Positions 22,620 to 31,721 of a stretch of 64,000 nucleotides of DNA are shown here, piece after piece. The stretch lies in assembly GCF_026011735.1 (NCBI RefSeq), contig NZ_BRVN01000003.1, positions 62,001 to 126,000 of the forward strand, given 5' to 3'. The position numbers and the translations under genes were made by a program. Numbering within the stretch: position 1 is the stretch's first letter; every line of letters starts with the position of its first letter. The notes under the pieces were generated by a model. The model worked only from the letters and a program-made list of their open reading frames with translations. It was not told the origin of the DNA and made no database searches. Origin of the DNA: Dietzia sp. NCCP-2495. Its GTDB lineage: Bacteria; Actinomycetota; Actinomycetes; Mycobacteriales; Mycobacteriaceae.

Positions 22620-24440
22620 TTAGAACCAGTCGTCGCGCATGTCGAGCGTCGTGCGGTCGCCGGAGGCCAGCAGGTCGAACTTCGCGTCGACGATCGGCAG
22701 CTCGCGTCGCAGGAAGTAGCGGGCGGCGGCGAGCTTGCCGGCGGCGAAGGCGTCGGACCCGTCGACCGCCCCGCGCAGCCGGGGGCCCAGCGCCAGCACC
22801 TGCTCGAGCCAGATCCACGCGATCACGACGTGCCCCGTGGCCTCGAGGTATTCGGTGGCATCGGCGAGGAACGCCTCCGGGTCGCTTGCCCCGATCCCGG
22901 CCAGGGCGGTGGTGACCTCGATGAGCCGGGTGACTCGCGGCCGCAGCAACTCCGCCAGCTCCGCTGCTTCCCCGCCGGCCTCCGCAGCGCGGTCGCACGT
23001 GTCGGTGATGCGCCCGGTCAACGCGGTCAGACCGGCCCCGCCTCCCGCGAGCATCTTGCGGCCCAGCAGGTCCTGTCCTTGGATCCCGTGGGTGCCCTCG
23101 TGGATCGGGTTGAGACGGTTGTCGCGGTAGTGCTGTTCCACGTCGTAGTCGATCGTGTATCCGGCCCCGCCGAGCACCTGGATAGCCAGGTCGTTGGCCT
23201 TGAGGCACCACTGCGACGGCCACGATTTGGCGATCGGGGTGAGCACGTCCAAGACGGCCTTGGCGGCAGCGGCCTCGTCCGGGCTGCCGGATTTCTCGTC
23301 GTCGACAAGCCTCGCGCAGTACAGACCGAGCGCCAGCGCGCCCTCCACATAGGACTTCTGGGCGAGCAACATCCTCCGCACGTCCGCGTGCCCGATGAGC
23401 ATGACCTGCGGTGACGCAGGGTCCGCGCCCGCAGGCCGACCCTGGGGGCGGCTGCGCGCATAGTCGAGCGACTTGAGGTAGCCGGTGTAGCCGAGCGCGG
23501 TGGCACCCAGTCCCACGCCGAGGCGTGCCTCGTTCATCATCGTGAACATCTTCTTCAGGCCCGTGTTCTCCTCGCCCACGAGGTACCCGACCGCGCCCGC
23601 CTCCCCGCCGGGCGTGTGGAGGCCCTGGCCCAGGGTGGGGGCGGTGTTGACCGTGCCGCGGAAGCCCATCTTGTGGTTGAGACCGGTGACGACGACGTCG
23701 TTGCGCTCACCCAGCGAGCCGTCCGCGTTCACCAGGTATTTCGGCACGATGAACAGGCTGATCCCGCGGGTGCCGGCCGGTGAGCCGGGGACCTTGGCCA
23801 GCACGAGATGGACGATGTTCTCGGCAATCTGGTGCTCGCCGGCGGAGATCCACATCTTCTGCCCGAACAGGCGGTAGGTGCCGTCGGGCTGCGGCTCGGC
23901 GCGCGTGGTGATATCCGCCAGGTTGGAACCGGCCTGCGGCTCGGACAAGCACATGGTGCCGGTGAAGCGGCCGGTGAGCATTGGCCGGACGTACCGGTCG
24001 ATCTGCTCGGGGCTGCCGTGGGTGAGCAGGAGGTTGGCGTTGCCGGTGGTGAGCAGTGGGTAGCCGGCGGTGCCGATGTTGGCCGCGTAGAACCAGGCCA
24101 TGCACGCGAGGTACGCGGTGTACGGCAGTTGCATGCCGCCCACCTCGGCGTCCATGGCGGCGCCCACGAGGTCGGCGTCGGCGAACCGGCGCAGCGCCTC
24201 GCCGATCTCGGGGATGAGCTCGACGTTCTCGCCGACGAGCTTGGGTTCGGTGAGGTCGGAGGCCCGATTGTGCGGCGCGAAGTACTTCTCGGCGAGCTCG
24301 GCCGACAGGTCCAGCACTGCGTCGATCGTCTCCCGCGAGTGGTCCGCGTAGCGCTCGCGCCCGGTCAGCTCGGATACCCGCAGCCAGTCGTGGAGGAGGA
24401 AGTCGAGGTCGGCGCGGGACATCAGGTTCGAGGGGCTCAT
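22620..24440 (-). CDS. Acyl-CoA dehydrogenase, FadE5-like long form
   Basis: The 606-residue protein is an acyl-CoA dehydrogenase with the C-terminal extension typical of the long FadE5-type group. The substrate/FAD loop is MCLSEPQAGSNLADI, followed by KMWISAGEHQI, and the catalytic glutamate is E448 in NPIHEGTHGIQGQDLLGRK. It should oxidise saturated acyl-CoAs to trans-2-enoyl-CoAs, passing electrons to ETF. Residues after about 470 form the extra helical domain. TATTCT lies 7 bases before the ATG at 24440, giving a leaderless mRNA. It is a single gene; the Lrp-type gene upstream on the same strand is separated by 66 bases. Confidence 0.92.
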   Translation of the reverse strand: MSPSNLMSRADLDFLLHDWLRVSELTGRERYADHSRETIDAVLDLSAELAEKYFAPHNRASDLTEPKLVGENVELIPEIGEALRRFADADLVGAAMDAEVGGMQLPYTAYLACMAWFYAANIGTAGYPLLTTGNANLLLTHGSPEQIDRYVRPMLTGRFTGTMCLSEPQAGSNLADITTRAEPQPDGTYRLFGQKMWISAGEHQIAENIVHLVLAKVPGSPAGTRGISLFIVPKYLVNADGSLGERNDVVVTGLNHKMGFRGTVNTAPTLGQGLHTPGGEAGAVGYLVGEENTGLKKMFTMMNEARLGVGLGATALGYTGYLKSLDYARSRPQGRPAGADPASPQVMLIGHADVRRMLLAQKSYVEGALALGLYCARLVDDEKSGSPDEAAAAKAVLDVLTPIAKSWPSQWCLKANDLAIQVLGGAGYTIDYDVEQHYRDNRLNPIHEGTHGIQGQDLLGRKMLAGGGAGLTALTGRITDTCDRAAEAGGEAAELAELLRPRVTRLIEVTTALAGIGASDPEAFLADATEYLEATGHVVIAWIWLEQVLALGPRLRGAVDGSDAFAAGKLAAARYFLRRELPIVDAKFDLLASGDRTTLDMRDDWF

Positions 24441-24506
24441 GCCCTGCAGAATACGTGGGGCGGGCGTGGTCGCAGGCGCACCCGATGATGCTCTCCGGAC
24501 CCCCGC

Positions 24507-24959
24507 TCAGAGCGGCACGCCACGGTCCTCGACGACCGTGCGCATCACCAGCGTCGAGCGCAGGTTCCCGACCCCGGGCAGGCCGGCCAGGTGCTCGTCG
24601 TAGAGCTTCTGAAACGCGGCGAGGTCGGCCACGAGAATCCGCAGCAGGTAGTCGGGCTCGCCGAACAGCCGCTGCGCCGAGACGACGTCCTGCAGCTCTA
24701 CCACGCCCTCCTCGAACGCTGTGAGCGTGGCCTTTTCTCCCGAGCGCATGGTCACAAAGACGAGGGCCTCGAAGTCGAGCCCCACCGCCGACGGGTCGAT
24801 CACCGCTCGGTACCCGGTGATCGCGCCGGAGCTCTCCAGCGCGCGGAGCCTCCGGTGCGACGACGACACGCTCAGCCGCACCCGGTCGGCGATCTCGGCG
24901 AGCGAGAGCCGGCCCCGCGCCTAGAGTGCCAGGAGAATATTTTGATCGATGCGATCCAT
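24507..24959 (-). pseudogene. Lrp/AsnC-family regulator interrupted by an in-frame amber codon
   Basis: The frame starts ATG at 24959 with MDRIDQNILLAL, then TAG at 24923-24921, then continues without shift as ARGRLSLAEIADRVRLSVSSSHRRLRALE, the helix-turn-helix of Lrp regulators, and the complete ligand-binding RAM domain to 24507. Without the stop it would be a normal 150-residue protein. A single base change (from CAG, AAG or GAG) would explain the TAG. Internal GTG starts (for example 24881) would lack half of the DNA-binding domain. It is divergent from the LysE gene that it would be expected to control. A sequencing error must be excluded. Confidence 0.85.
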
Positions 24960-24973
24960 GCGGAATATTCTCC
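24932..24973. promoter_or_regulatory. Inverted repeat in the lrp-lysE region (probable Lrp operator)
   Basis: Perfect 10-bp arms GGAGAATATT (24932-24941) and AATATTCTCC (24964-24973) flank the start codon of the Lrp-type gene. Each arm holds a GAATATT core like the AT-rich half-sites bound by Lrp proteins. The site would let the regulator control itself and the divergent exporter. Confidence 0.55.
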
Positions 24974-25041
24974 CGCAGAACGGACTATTCGGCGAGTAAC
25001 TCGGGAGCACTTTTCGCAAGAACGCTCATAGCATTTCAGTC

Positions 25042-25743
25042 ATGCCACTCACCTCTGTCGCCGCGTTCTGGGCGGTGTCCATGCTGTTCGTGCTGACGCC
25101 CGGGGCGGACTGGGCGTACGCGATCTCCTCCGGCCTGCGGAACCGCTCCGTGGTGCCCGCGATCAGTGGCATGCTGTCCGGGCACCTGGCGGCGACAATC
25201 GTGGTGGCCGCCGGCCTGGGCCTCCTGCTCACCGGGGACCCGATGATCCTGGGTGTGCTCACGGTGGTCGGCGCGCTCTACATCGGTTGGCTGGGCATCG
25301 GGATGCTGCGTGAGCCGGGCCGGAGCGAGTTGGGCGGCGGTGTTCTCGATCGCGGGCTCGACCCCGGCGCGCCGGGAATGGTCGGAGTCGCAGGCACTCA
25401 CACCGGTGCGGCCCCCGCTGCCGGCTCCACCTCCAGCGGCGGGCAGTTCGCGCGCGGCGTGGGCGTGAGTCTGCTCAATCCCAAGGTGATCCTGCTGCTC
25501 GGAGCGCTGCTGCCTCCGTTCGCCGCGCCGGATGCGGCCCTGCCGATGCCGGCCCAGATGGTGGTCCTGGGCTCGGTGCATCTGGCCGGCTGCGCGGTGG
25601 TCTACTTCACCGTCGGGCTGCTGGCCGCCCGGTACCTGAGCGGGCGGCCGTCCGCGGCGGCGACCGTGACCCGGCTGTCCGGCGTGGCGCTCACGGTCGT
25701 GGCCGCGGTTCTGCTGTTGCGCCAGTTGGCCGGCTGGACGTGA
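25042..25743 (+). CDS. LysE-family amino acid exporter
   Basis: The 233-residue membrane protein begins in the family's typical way (WAVSMLFVLTPGADWAYAISSGLRNR, about residues 10-35) and has six predicted helices. A hydrophilic Gly/Ser/Thr-rich loop (about 97-138) is longer than usual. SLLNPKVILLLGALLPPF is the second conserved motif. Such proteins export amino acids or related metabolites. TAGCAT lies 7 bases before the ATG, so the mRNA is probably leaderless. The divergent Lrp-type gene is the natural regulator but carries a stop codon, so control may be lost. Substrate unknown. Confidence 0.9.
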   Translation: MPLTSVAAFWAVSMLFVLTPGADWAYAISSGLRNRSVVPAISGMLSGHLAATIVVAAGLGLLLTGDPMILGVLTVVGALYIGWLGIGMLREPGRSELGGGVLDRGLDPGAPGMVGVAGTHTGAAPAAGSTSSGGQFARGVGVSLLNPKVILLLGALLPPFAAPDAALPMPAQMVVLGSVHLAGCAVVYFTVGLLAARYLSGRPSAAATVTRLSGVALTVVAAVLLLRQLAGWT

Positions 25744-25779
25744 CGGCATGGGCCCGGGCGTGCGCAGGCGCCGTTCGCG

Positions 25780-26664
25780 TCAGTGTTTGCCGGTTGCGGC
25801 CGCGAACTTGCGGCCCATGTCGAGCATCGTCTTGGAGTAGACCGCCGGGAGCAGACGCTTGCCGCGGTAGTTCTTGCGGGCGTCGGGGTCGGGGAGGATG
25901 AGGAATTCGCCCGCGTCGAGCGCGAGCATGACCTCAGCGGCGATCTGGTCGGCGTCGAGCTTCGCGCGGGTGATGAGTTTGGAGGCGAACCCGGCGGCGG
26001 CGGGGTCGGAGGAGTTGAGGCTCGAGGCCAGGTTGGTGCGGAAGAAGGACGGGCAGATCACCGAGACGTCCACGCCGAACGGCTCGAGCTCCCAGCGCAG
26101 GCTCTCCGAGATCGCCACGACGGCCGCCTTGACCGCGGTGTACGAGCTCATCGTGGGCGGATGCACCAGCCCGGCGAGCGAGGCGGTGTTGACCACGCGG
26201 CCGCGGCCCTGCTTCTTGAGCATCGGCACGAAGGTGCGGCAGCCGCGGGCCACGCCGAGCAGATTGATGTCGGTGATGAGGCGCCAGTCGTCCTCGGTGA
26301 GCATCTCGATCCGGCCGCCCTGCGCGATCCCGGCGTTGTTCACCAGCACGTCGAGGCCGCCCCAGATCACATCGATCTCGTCTCGCGCGGCCTGCCACTC
26401 GTCCTCCGAGCGCACGTCCAGTCGCAGGTAGCGGGCGTCCTCGGGGATGGACGCGGGCCGGGAGTCGGAGGGCGCCAGGTCGGCGATCATCACTCGGTCG
26501 CCGCGCTCGAGGAACGCTGTGGCCAGCGCCAGGCCCAAGCCCGAGGCGCCGCCGGTGATCAGCACCCGCCGGTTGGTGTCGGCGGGGGACGGGGTCGACA
26601 CGAAAGGCAGTCGGGACAGGCGGCGGGCCGCGGCATCGGGGAGGGGCAGGTCGCTCAGGCGCAT
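25780..26664 (-). CDS. Short-chain dehydrogenase/reductase
   Basis: The 294-residue protein is a classical SDR. The cofactor loop TGGASGLG is near residue 38, NNAG near 110, and the catalytic Ser/Tyr/Lys lie in NTASLAGLVHPPTMSSYTAVKAA. A 30-residue N-terminal extension precedes the fold and a basic C-terminal tail (YRGKRLLPAVYSKTMLDMGRKFAA) follows it. The DLAPS after the second strand suggests NAD(H) preference through an aspartate. It resembles actinobacterial SDRs acting on lipids or alcohols, but no substrate can be named. TAGTTT lies 6 bases before the ATG, again a leaderless pattern. It is convergent with the LysE gene. Confidence 0.9.
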   Translation of the reverse strand: MRLSDLPLPDAAARRLSRLPFVSTPSPADTNRRVLITGGASGLGLALATAFLERGDRVMIADLAPSDSRPASIPEDARYLRLDVRSEDEWQAARDEIDVIWGGLDVLVNNAGIAQGGRIEMLTEDDWRLITDINLLGVARGCRTFVPMLKKQGRGRVVNTASLAGLVHPPTMSSYTAVKAAVVAISESLRWELEPFGVDVSVICPSFFRTNLASSLNSSDPAAAGFASKLITRAKLDADQIAAEVMLALDAGEFLILPDPDARKNYRGKRLLPAVYSKTMLDMGRKFAAATGKH

Positions 26665-26842
26665 GAGCCGAAACTACCCCTTCCCGTCGCTCGGCCCACT
26701 GACTGCGCGCGGCTCACCCCTGCCCGACCCGGCGACGCCGCGCAGCGAGAGAGACGCCGCCCGCCGCACCAATTGTGAGCCTCATCAGCAAGATCTGATT
26801 CGGCGCGTCGCACGCTGGTGAATCCCAGAATCTGACCCGCGC

Positions 26843-28756
26843 TCAGCCGGCGGCCAGCGGGGCCGGCTGGCCGGCGGAGGTGAGGAAGTTCGCCGCCATC
26901 GACACCGCCGGACCGGAGGAATCCGCGCCCTCGATGAGCACCGCCACCGCGATGTCGCCGGTCGAGCCCACGAACCAGCCGTGGGACGGCCCGTTGCCGA
27001 CCTCTGCGGTTCCGGTCTTGCCACCGAGACCCGGCACCGAGTTGGCGGCCGTGGCCGTGCCGGTCTGCACTGTCTGCACCATGTAGCGCCGGAGGGTGTC
27101 GACGACGCCTCGCGGCAGGGGCTCCGGCGAATCGTTGGCCACCGCCGGCATCCCGGAGATGAGCTCCGGCAGGATCATCCGGCCGTTGTTGGCCAGCGAC
27201 GCGGTCATCACGGCCATGCCGAACGGGCTGGCCAGCACCTCGCCCTGCCCGATCGCCGCCTCCACCCGGCCCGGGCCACGCTCGGGCACGGGCACGGAGC
27301 CGGTGTAGGTGTTCAGGCCCGGGACAGTGAAACCCACGCCCAGACCCAGCTGCGCGGCGGTGATCTTCATCGCCTCCGGCTCGAGCCGGTCGCTGATCAC
27401 CGCCTGGCTGGTGTTGCACGAACGCGCGAACGCAGTCTCCAGAGGAACGTCGCCTAGCGCGAAGTCGTCGTCGTTGGGGATCGTGCGGCCCGAGACGGTG
27501 ATCTGCGCCGGGCACGGCACGATCTCCTCCGGACCCACCACCCCGGACTCGAGAGCGGCGCCCGTGGTGACCACCTTGAACGTAGATCCGGGCGGGAAGC
27601 GACCCTCCAACGAGACCGGCCCCTGCTGATCAGCGGCTGAGTTCTGCGCCACCGCGAGGATGCCACCGGTCGACGGCTGGATCGCGACGATCGAGGCGGC
27701 CTGACCAGAGCCGTCCACCGCGGACTGCGCGGCCTGCTGCATCGAGATCTGCAGCGTGGAGGTCAGATCGTCCACCTCTCCCGCCGGCGCCCCGCCCAGC
27801 TCGATCGGCTCGGCATCCGGGTTGATGATGTCCACCGACCAGCCGCCGGAAGCCTGTAGCGCCTCGAGCCACGCGTTGGGCAGACCGGTCAGCGCCGGCG
27901 AGCTCAACTCGCGGTCGGTGCGGATGAGATCGCCCCGCTCGGCCAGCGTCACCCCCGGCACGGCGGCCAGCTGCTCTCGGATCGGGTCGATATCGCTCGG
28001 CCGCAGCCCCACCACCTGGTACGGCTGGTCGCCTGCCTCGGCCATACCGTCGCGGATCGACTGCCCGGTGATCGTCGGCGCCGCGCTGCTCACGAGCTGC
28101 GCCACCGCGTCCGCGCTCGCGGCGGCGTCCGGGGCGAGCGTCACGGCCGTGACCGGGGTCCACTGCATGAGCGGCGCGCCCGTGCGGTCGAGGACGTCGG
28201 TGTCGTAGTCCATCAGTTCGGCGTACTCCAGGTACCCGCCCGCGACGAGACGGGAATCCAGGATCGTGGGCTCCCACTGCACCTTCCACTGGTCGTCCAC
28301 CTTGACGGTGCCCGCCTGTCCCGAGGTGGTCACCGAACGAGATCCGGCCTCGCCGCCGGTGTCCGTGGGGCTGGGGGTGGCCTCGTCGTCGTCACCCTCG
28401 GCACCGTCGTCGGCACCGTCCCCCAGGTCCCACGTGAACTCCACGGCCACGGGGTCGCGGTCGGGGCGCCGGTCGCCGTCGGGGGTGTCGGCCGACAGCG
28501 CGGGGTAACCCATGCCGGCGACGCTCGCGGTGAGCGCTTCCTCCGCGGCCACCGGGTCGGTGGTCAGAGCCGCCGCCCCGGCGAGGTCGCCGCGCTCGAG
28601 GACGGAGAGGAACTCCTGCAACTCGTCCGCGCCGGTGTCGCCGGTCAGCGCCGCGCAGCCGGAACCCACCATGACGACGGCGAGGGCGGCAGCCGCGAAG
28701 CCGGCGGCGGGGCGGGTCCGGTGACGTGTGTGCGGACGGGCGGTCGAGAGCGTCAT
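26843..28756 (-). CDS. Penicillin-binding protein, lipoprotein type (transpeptidase with NTF2-like domain)
   Basis: The 637-residue precursor has a lipoprotein signal (VVMVGSGC, lipid cysteine near residue 34), an NTF2-like MecA_N domain (about 40-180), a dimerisation segment, and a transpeptidase domain (about 355-637). Active-site motifs are intact: S391 and K394 in PPGSTFK, S446 in RSCNTS, and K580 in GGKTGTAEVG. It resembles M. tuberculosis Rv2864c (PbpLipo) and should cross-link peptidoglycan outside the membrane. The ATG at 28756 gives a proper signal peptide. An acidic Asp/Glu-rich insert lies at about 110-135. It is divergent from the dioxygenase lipoprotein gene. Confidence 0.93.
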   Translation of the reverse strand: MTLSTARPHTRHRTRPAAGFAAAALAVVMVGSGCAALTGDTGADELQEFLSVLERGDLAGAAALTTDPVAAEEALTASVAGMGYPALSADTPDGDRRPDRDPVAVEFTWDLGDGADDGAEGDDDEATPSPTDTGGEAGSRSVTTSGQAGTVKVDDQWKVQWEPTILDSRLVAGGYLEYAELMDYDTDVLDRTGAPLMQWTPVTAVTLAPDAAASADAVAQLVSSAAPTITGQSIRDGMAEAGDQPYQVVGLRPSDIDPIREQLAAVPGVTLAERGDLIRTDRELSSPALTGLPNAWLEALQASGGWSVDIINPDAEPIELGGAPAGEVDDLTSTLQISMQQAAQSAVDGSGQAASIVAIQPSTGGILAVAQNSAADQQGPVSLEGRFPPGSTFKVVTTGAALESGVVGPEEIVPCPAQITVSGRTIPNDDDFALGDVPLETAFARSCNTSQAVISDRLEPEAMKITAAQLGLGVGFTVPGLNTYTGSVPVPERGPGRVEAAIGQGEVLASPFGMAVMTASLANNGRMILPELISGMPAVANDSPEPLPRGVVDTLRRYMVQTVQTGTATAANSVPGLGGKTGTAEVGNGPSHGWFVGSTGDIAVAVLIEGADSSGPAVSMAANFLTSAGQPAPLAAG

Positions 28757-28894
28757 CACTCCACGAAACCAGAATCTGTCAGCCGCCGCTGCCGGGATCG
28801 CGGCCGAGGGCATCCAGTAACTTCACAGGAGACCTCCAGCCGGCGTACGGGAAGCGGCGCTACCGTCAGGTCATCGCCAAAGAGAAGGACTGTC

Positions 28895-29854
28895 ATGACG
28901 CGCCACTACGACCACTCCGACCAGCATGAACACGACCTCGGCCTGCGCCACGACATGGCCGTCCTGTCGCGACGCAGCGCCCTGAGGGGACTGTTCGGCG
29001 CGGCCGGACTGGCGACGCTCGGGTTGGCGGGCTGCGCTGCCACGGAGACCGGCTCGACGGCGACGACGGCGACGACCGCGGCCGCCGGGAGTACGACGGC
29101 GTCCACCGGCGCCGCGACCGGTGCCGCCGACTGCGTCGCCGCCGCTCCCGGTGAGACCGCCGGCCCCTACCCGGGCGACGGCTCCAACGGCCCCAACGTC
29201 CTGGTCGAATCCGGTGTCCACCGCAGCGATATCACCACGAGCTTCGGCACCATGAGCGGCACCGCCGAGGGAGTGCCCATGACCGTGACCATGAGCCTGC
29301 AGGACCTCACGCAAGCGTGTGCGCCGGGCGCCGGCATGGCCGTGTACCTGTGGCAGTGCGACCGGGAGGGTCGGTACTCGCTCTACAGCGACGGCGTGAC
29401 GGACCAGAACTACCTGCGCGGGGTCCAGACGGCGGACGCCGAGGGGCGCGTGACGTTCACCTCGATCTTCCCGGGCTGCTACGCGGGGCGCTGGCCGCAT
29501 CTCCACTTCGAGGTGTACGACACGCTCGCCGCCGCGGTCGCCGGGGAGAACGCCCGGCTGACCTCGCAGATCGCGCTGCCGCAGGACGCGTCCGAGGCGG
29601 TCTACGCGGCGGACTCCGGGTACTCGGCCTCGGTCACCAACCTCGCGCGGGTGAGTTTGGAGACCGACGGCATCTTCAGCGACGGCTGGGACGCGCAGCT
29701 GCCCACCGTCACCGGCGACCCGCGGGCCGGGTACTCGCTCGACATCACGATCGGCGTGGCGTCGGCGGAGGAGAACGCGGCGAGCGGAGGAGCAGGCGGG
29801 CCCGGCGGTGGTCCTGGCGGTGGCCCGATGGGTGCCCGGCTCCCCGCGGACTGA
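28895..29854 (+). CDS. Tat-exported intradiol-dioxygenase-like lipoprotein
   Basis: The 319-residue precursor has a His/Asp-rich start, a twin-arginine motif SRRSALRG and then LGLAGC, so it is likely exported folded by Tat and lipidated. The mature part is an intradiol ring-cleavage dioxygenase domain: ETAGPYPGDGSNGPNVL, YLWQCDREGRYSLYSDG with the tyrosine ligands, then CYAGRWPHLHFEVYD with the histidine ligands. Related outer-surface proteins are common in actinobacteria and fungi, with unclear substrates. The tail is Gly/Pro-rich (GGAGGPGGGPGGGPMG). GAGAAGGA lies 6-13 bases before the ATG. It is monocistronic or co-transcribed with the DUF4112 gene 97 bases later. Confidence 0.87.
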   Translation: MTRHYDHSDQHEHDLGLRHDMAVLSRRSALRGLFGAAGLATLGLAGCAATETGSTATTATTAAAGSTTASTGAATGAADCVAAAPGETAGPYPGDGSNGPNVLVESGVHRSDITTSFGTMSGTAEGVPMTVTMSLQDLTQACAPGAGMAVYLWQCDREGRYSLYSDGVTDQNYLRGVQTADAEGRVTFTSIFPGCYAGRWPHLHFEVYDTLAAAVAGENARLTSQIALPQDASEAVYAADSGYSASVTNLARVSLETDGIFSDGWDAQLPTVTGDPRAGYSLDITIGVASAEENAASGGAGGPGGGPGGGPMGARLPAD

Positions 29855-29951
29855 GGCAGGCCGCGGAGGAGCGCCGGTGGCGTGTCCCGATGGGTTCCCC
29901 GGTGGCGTATCCCGCTGGCGCGCCCCGTCACGGCCCGTACTCTCGTCCGAT

Positions 29952-30512
29952 ATGACCGGCACCCGCCCCGATCCGATGCCCGACCCCACGTCCGCCCCAA
30001 AGTCCGCCCCGACGCCCGGCCCGCCACCCGCGGCCCCCGTGCCCGTCGACCGCACCGGCGGTTCGCCCCTGACCGCCGGCCTGGCGCGCGTGCTGGACGA
30101 CCTCGTCCGCGTCCCCGGCACGCGCTACCGCGTCGGTGTGGACCCGGTGATCGGTGTCATCCCCGGCGTCGGCGACGCGGTGGCCACGGTCGTGGCGGGG
30201 ATCGTGCTGGTGGAGGCCGTGCGCAATCGGGTGCCGGTCCGGATCCTGTTCCGCATCGGCTGGAACTACCTGGTCGACGCGTTCCTGGGCGTGATCCCGT
30301 TCGTCGGCGACGTGGCTGACGCGGCGCACAAGGCCACGTCCAAGAACCTGCGGCTGGTCAACCGGGCGATCGCCGAGGGCAGGACCGTCGACACCACCGC
30401 GCGCGGCTACCTCGTCCGTGCGGCCGGCGCGGTGGCGCTGATGTTGCTCGCCCTGCTCGGTCTGGCGGGCCTGGCCGTGTGGGGCCTGCTCGCCCTGATC
30501 GGGCTGTTCTAG
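29952..30512 (+). CDS. DUF4112 domain membrane protein
   Basis: The 186-residue protein has a Pro/Ala/Ser-rich N-terminal tail (residues 1-35) and then the DUF4112 pattern: RYRVGVDPVIGVIPGVGDAVA, IGWNYLVDAFLGVIPFVGDVAD and AAHKATSKNLRL. Two hydrophobic segments lie in the conserved domain, and the last 30 residues form a membrane helix. The family is widespread and uncharacterised. TACTCT lies 8 bases before the ATG. It ends 12 bases from the end of the convergent CNNM gene, with no obvious terminator in between. Confidence 0.85.
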   Translation: MTGTRPDPMPDPTSAPKSAPTPGPPPAAPVPVDRTGGSPLTAGLARVLDDLVRVPGTRYRVGVDPVIGVIPGVGDAVATVVAGIVLVEAVRNRVPVRILFRIGWNYLVDAFLGVIPFVGDVADAAHKATSKNLRLVNRAIAEGRTVDTTARGYLVRAAGAVALMLLALLGLAGLAVWGLLALIGLF

Positions 30513-30524
30513 CCTGCGTAAGTT

Positions 30525-31721
30525 CTAGCCCGCGCTGCCCTCGCCAGCTGCGCCGCGCTCGGCGCCCTGACCAGCGCGCTGGCCGGCCGTGGCGGGGAGG
30601 AGCCGCCGGACCACGTCGTCGAGGGTCACGACGCCGCGCACCTCGGAGCGGTGGGTGCCGGGGTGCTGTCCGGATTGTTCGACGACGACGAGGTGTGCCC
30701 TCGCCTCGCGCATCCGGCGGAACGCCTCGGAGACGGACAGATCGTGTTCCAGGGACAGGCTCGGGCGCATGAGCTGGCGGGCTGTGGCGCCCGCTGTGTC
30801 GGTGCCCCCTGTGTCGGCACCGATCGAGTCGCGTGCGTGCACCACGCCGACCGCGGTATCCCCGTCCATGACGAGCAGTCGGAGATGGCCCGTGCGACGG
30901 GCGGTCTCGCGGATCTGCTCCGGGCTGGCGTCCACGTCGACCGACGACATCTCCAGCTCCGTGGCGGGCAGGTTCTCCTCACGCTCGCCGAGCAGGTCAC
31001 CGACGGTGAGTTCCTGGAGCTCGAGCGCGCTGAGCAACTGGTGCTGGCGGGTGTCATCGAGCGTGCCGGCCTCGCCGGAGTGCCGGACCAGCTCGCGCAG
31101 TGAGTCTGCATCCTGACCGGCCGACACCTCGTCGCGGCTCTCCACGCCCAGCTTGTGGAGGATCGCGTTGGCGGTGTTGTTGAGCAGCAGCAGCAGCGGA
31201 CGGGTGATCCACAGGAAGCCGCGCATCGGCAACGCCAGGATCGTGGCCGAGTACTCGGGGTGGGTGATGGACCACGACTTGGGGGCCATCTCGCCCACCA
31301 CGAGGTGCAGGAACGTGACGATGATCAGCGCGAGGACGAACGCGATCACGTCGGCGATCCACAGTGGCAGGCCCACACCCTCCAGCAGCGGGGTCAACCC
31401 GTGGTGCAGGGCCGGCTTGGTCACAGAACCGAGCGCGAGCGCACACAGGGTGATGCCGAGCTGGGCACCCGCCAGGAGCAGGGTGAGGTCGGAGGCGTTG
31501 CGCAGGGCGGCGCGGGCGGCGACGCTCGTGGCCGCCGCGTCCTCGAGCCGGTGCCGGCGGGCGGAGATGAGCGAGAACTCCACCGCCACGAAGAAGGCGG
31601 AGGCAGCGATCAGCAGGACCGTCGCGGCCACCACGAAGATCGGGTTGGACATGAGGCCGGACGGGGCGTCCGCGGCGAGGATCTGAGTTGTGATCGCCGG
31701 TGTCGTCGTCATCGTCGTCAT
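30525..31721 (-). CDS. CNNM/CorC-family transport protein (second of pair)
   Basis: The 398-residue protein has a CNNM (DUF21) membrane domain at about residues 25-205 (FFVAVEFSLISARRHRLED, LLLAGAQLGITLCALALG, VVGEMAPKSWSI) followed by a CBS pair at about 225-375. The final 25 residues are Gly/Ala-rich. This short form lacks the C-terminal CorC/HlyC domain seen in its neighbour, a common arrangement for paired CNNM genes. Such proteins are linked to Mg2+ or Co2+ efflux; the old name haemolysin is misleading. Its start overlaps the stop of the upstream gene by 4 bases, so the two are translationally coupled and may form a heteromer. Confidence 0.9.
   Translation of the reverse strand: MTTMTTTPAITTQILAADAPSGLMSNPIFVVAATVLLIAASAFFVAVEFSLISARRHRLEDAAATSVAARAALRNASDLTLLLAGAQLGITLCALALGSVTKPALHHGLTPLLEGVGLPLWIADVIAFVLALIIVTFLHLVVGEMAPKSWSITHPEYSATILALPMRGFLWITRPLLLLLNNTANAILHKLGVESRDEVSAGQDADSLRELVRHSGEAGTLDDTRQHQLLSALELQELTVGDLLGEREENLPATELEMSSVDVDASPEQIRETARRTGHLRLLVMDGDTAVGVVHARDSIGADTGGTDTAGATARQLMRPSLSLEHDLSVSEAFRRMREARAHLVVVEQSGQHPGTHRSEVRGVVTLDDVVRRLLPATAGQRAGQGAERGAAGEGSAG

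Noticed and set aside
26665-26842. Possible tRNA in the gap between the SDR and PBP genes
   Set aside because: A short stretch looked like a T-arm, but no cloverleaf could be completed and no acceptor stem pairs.
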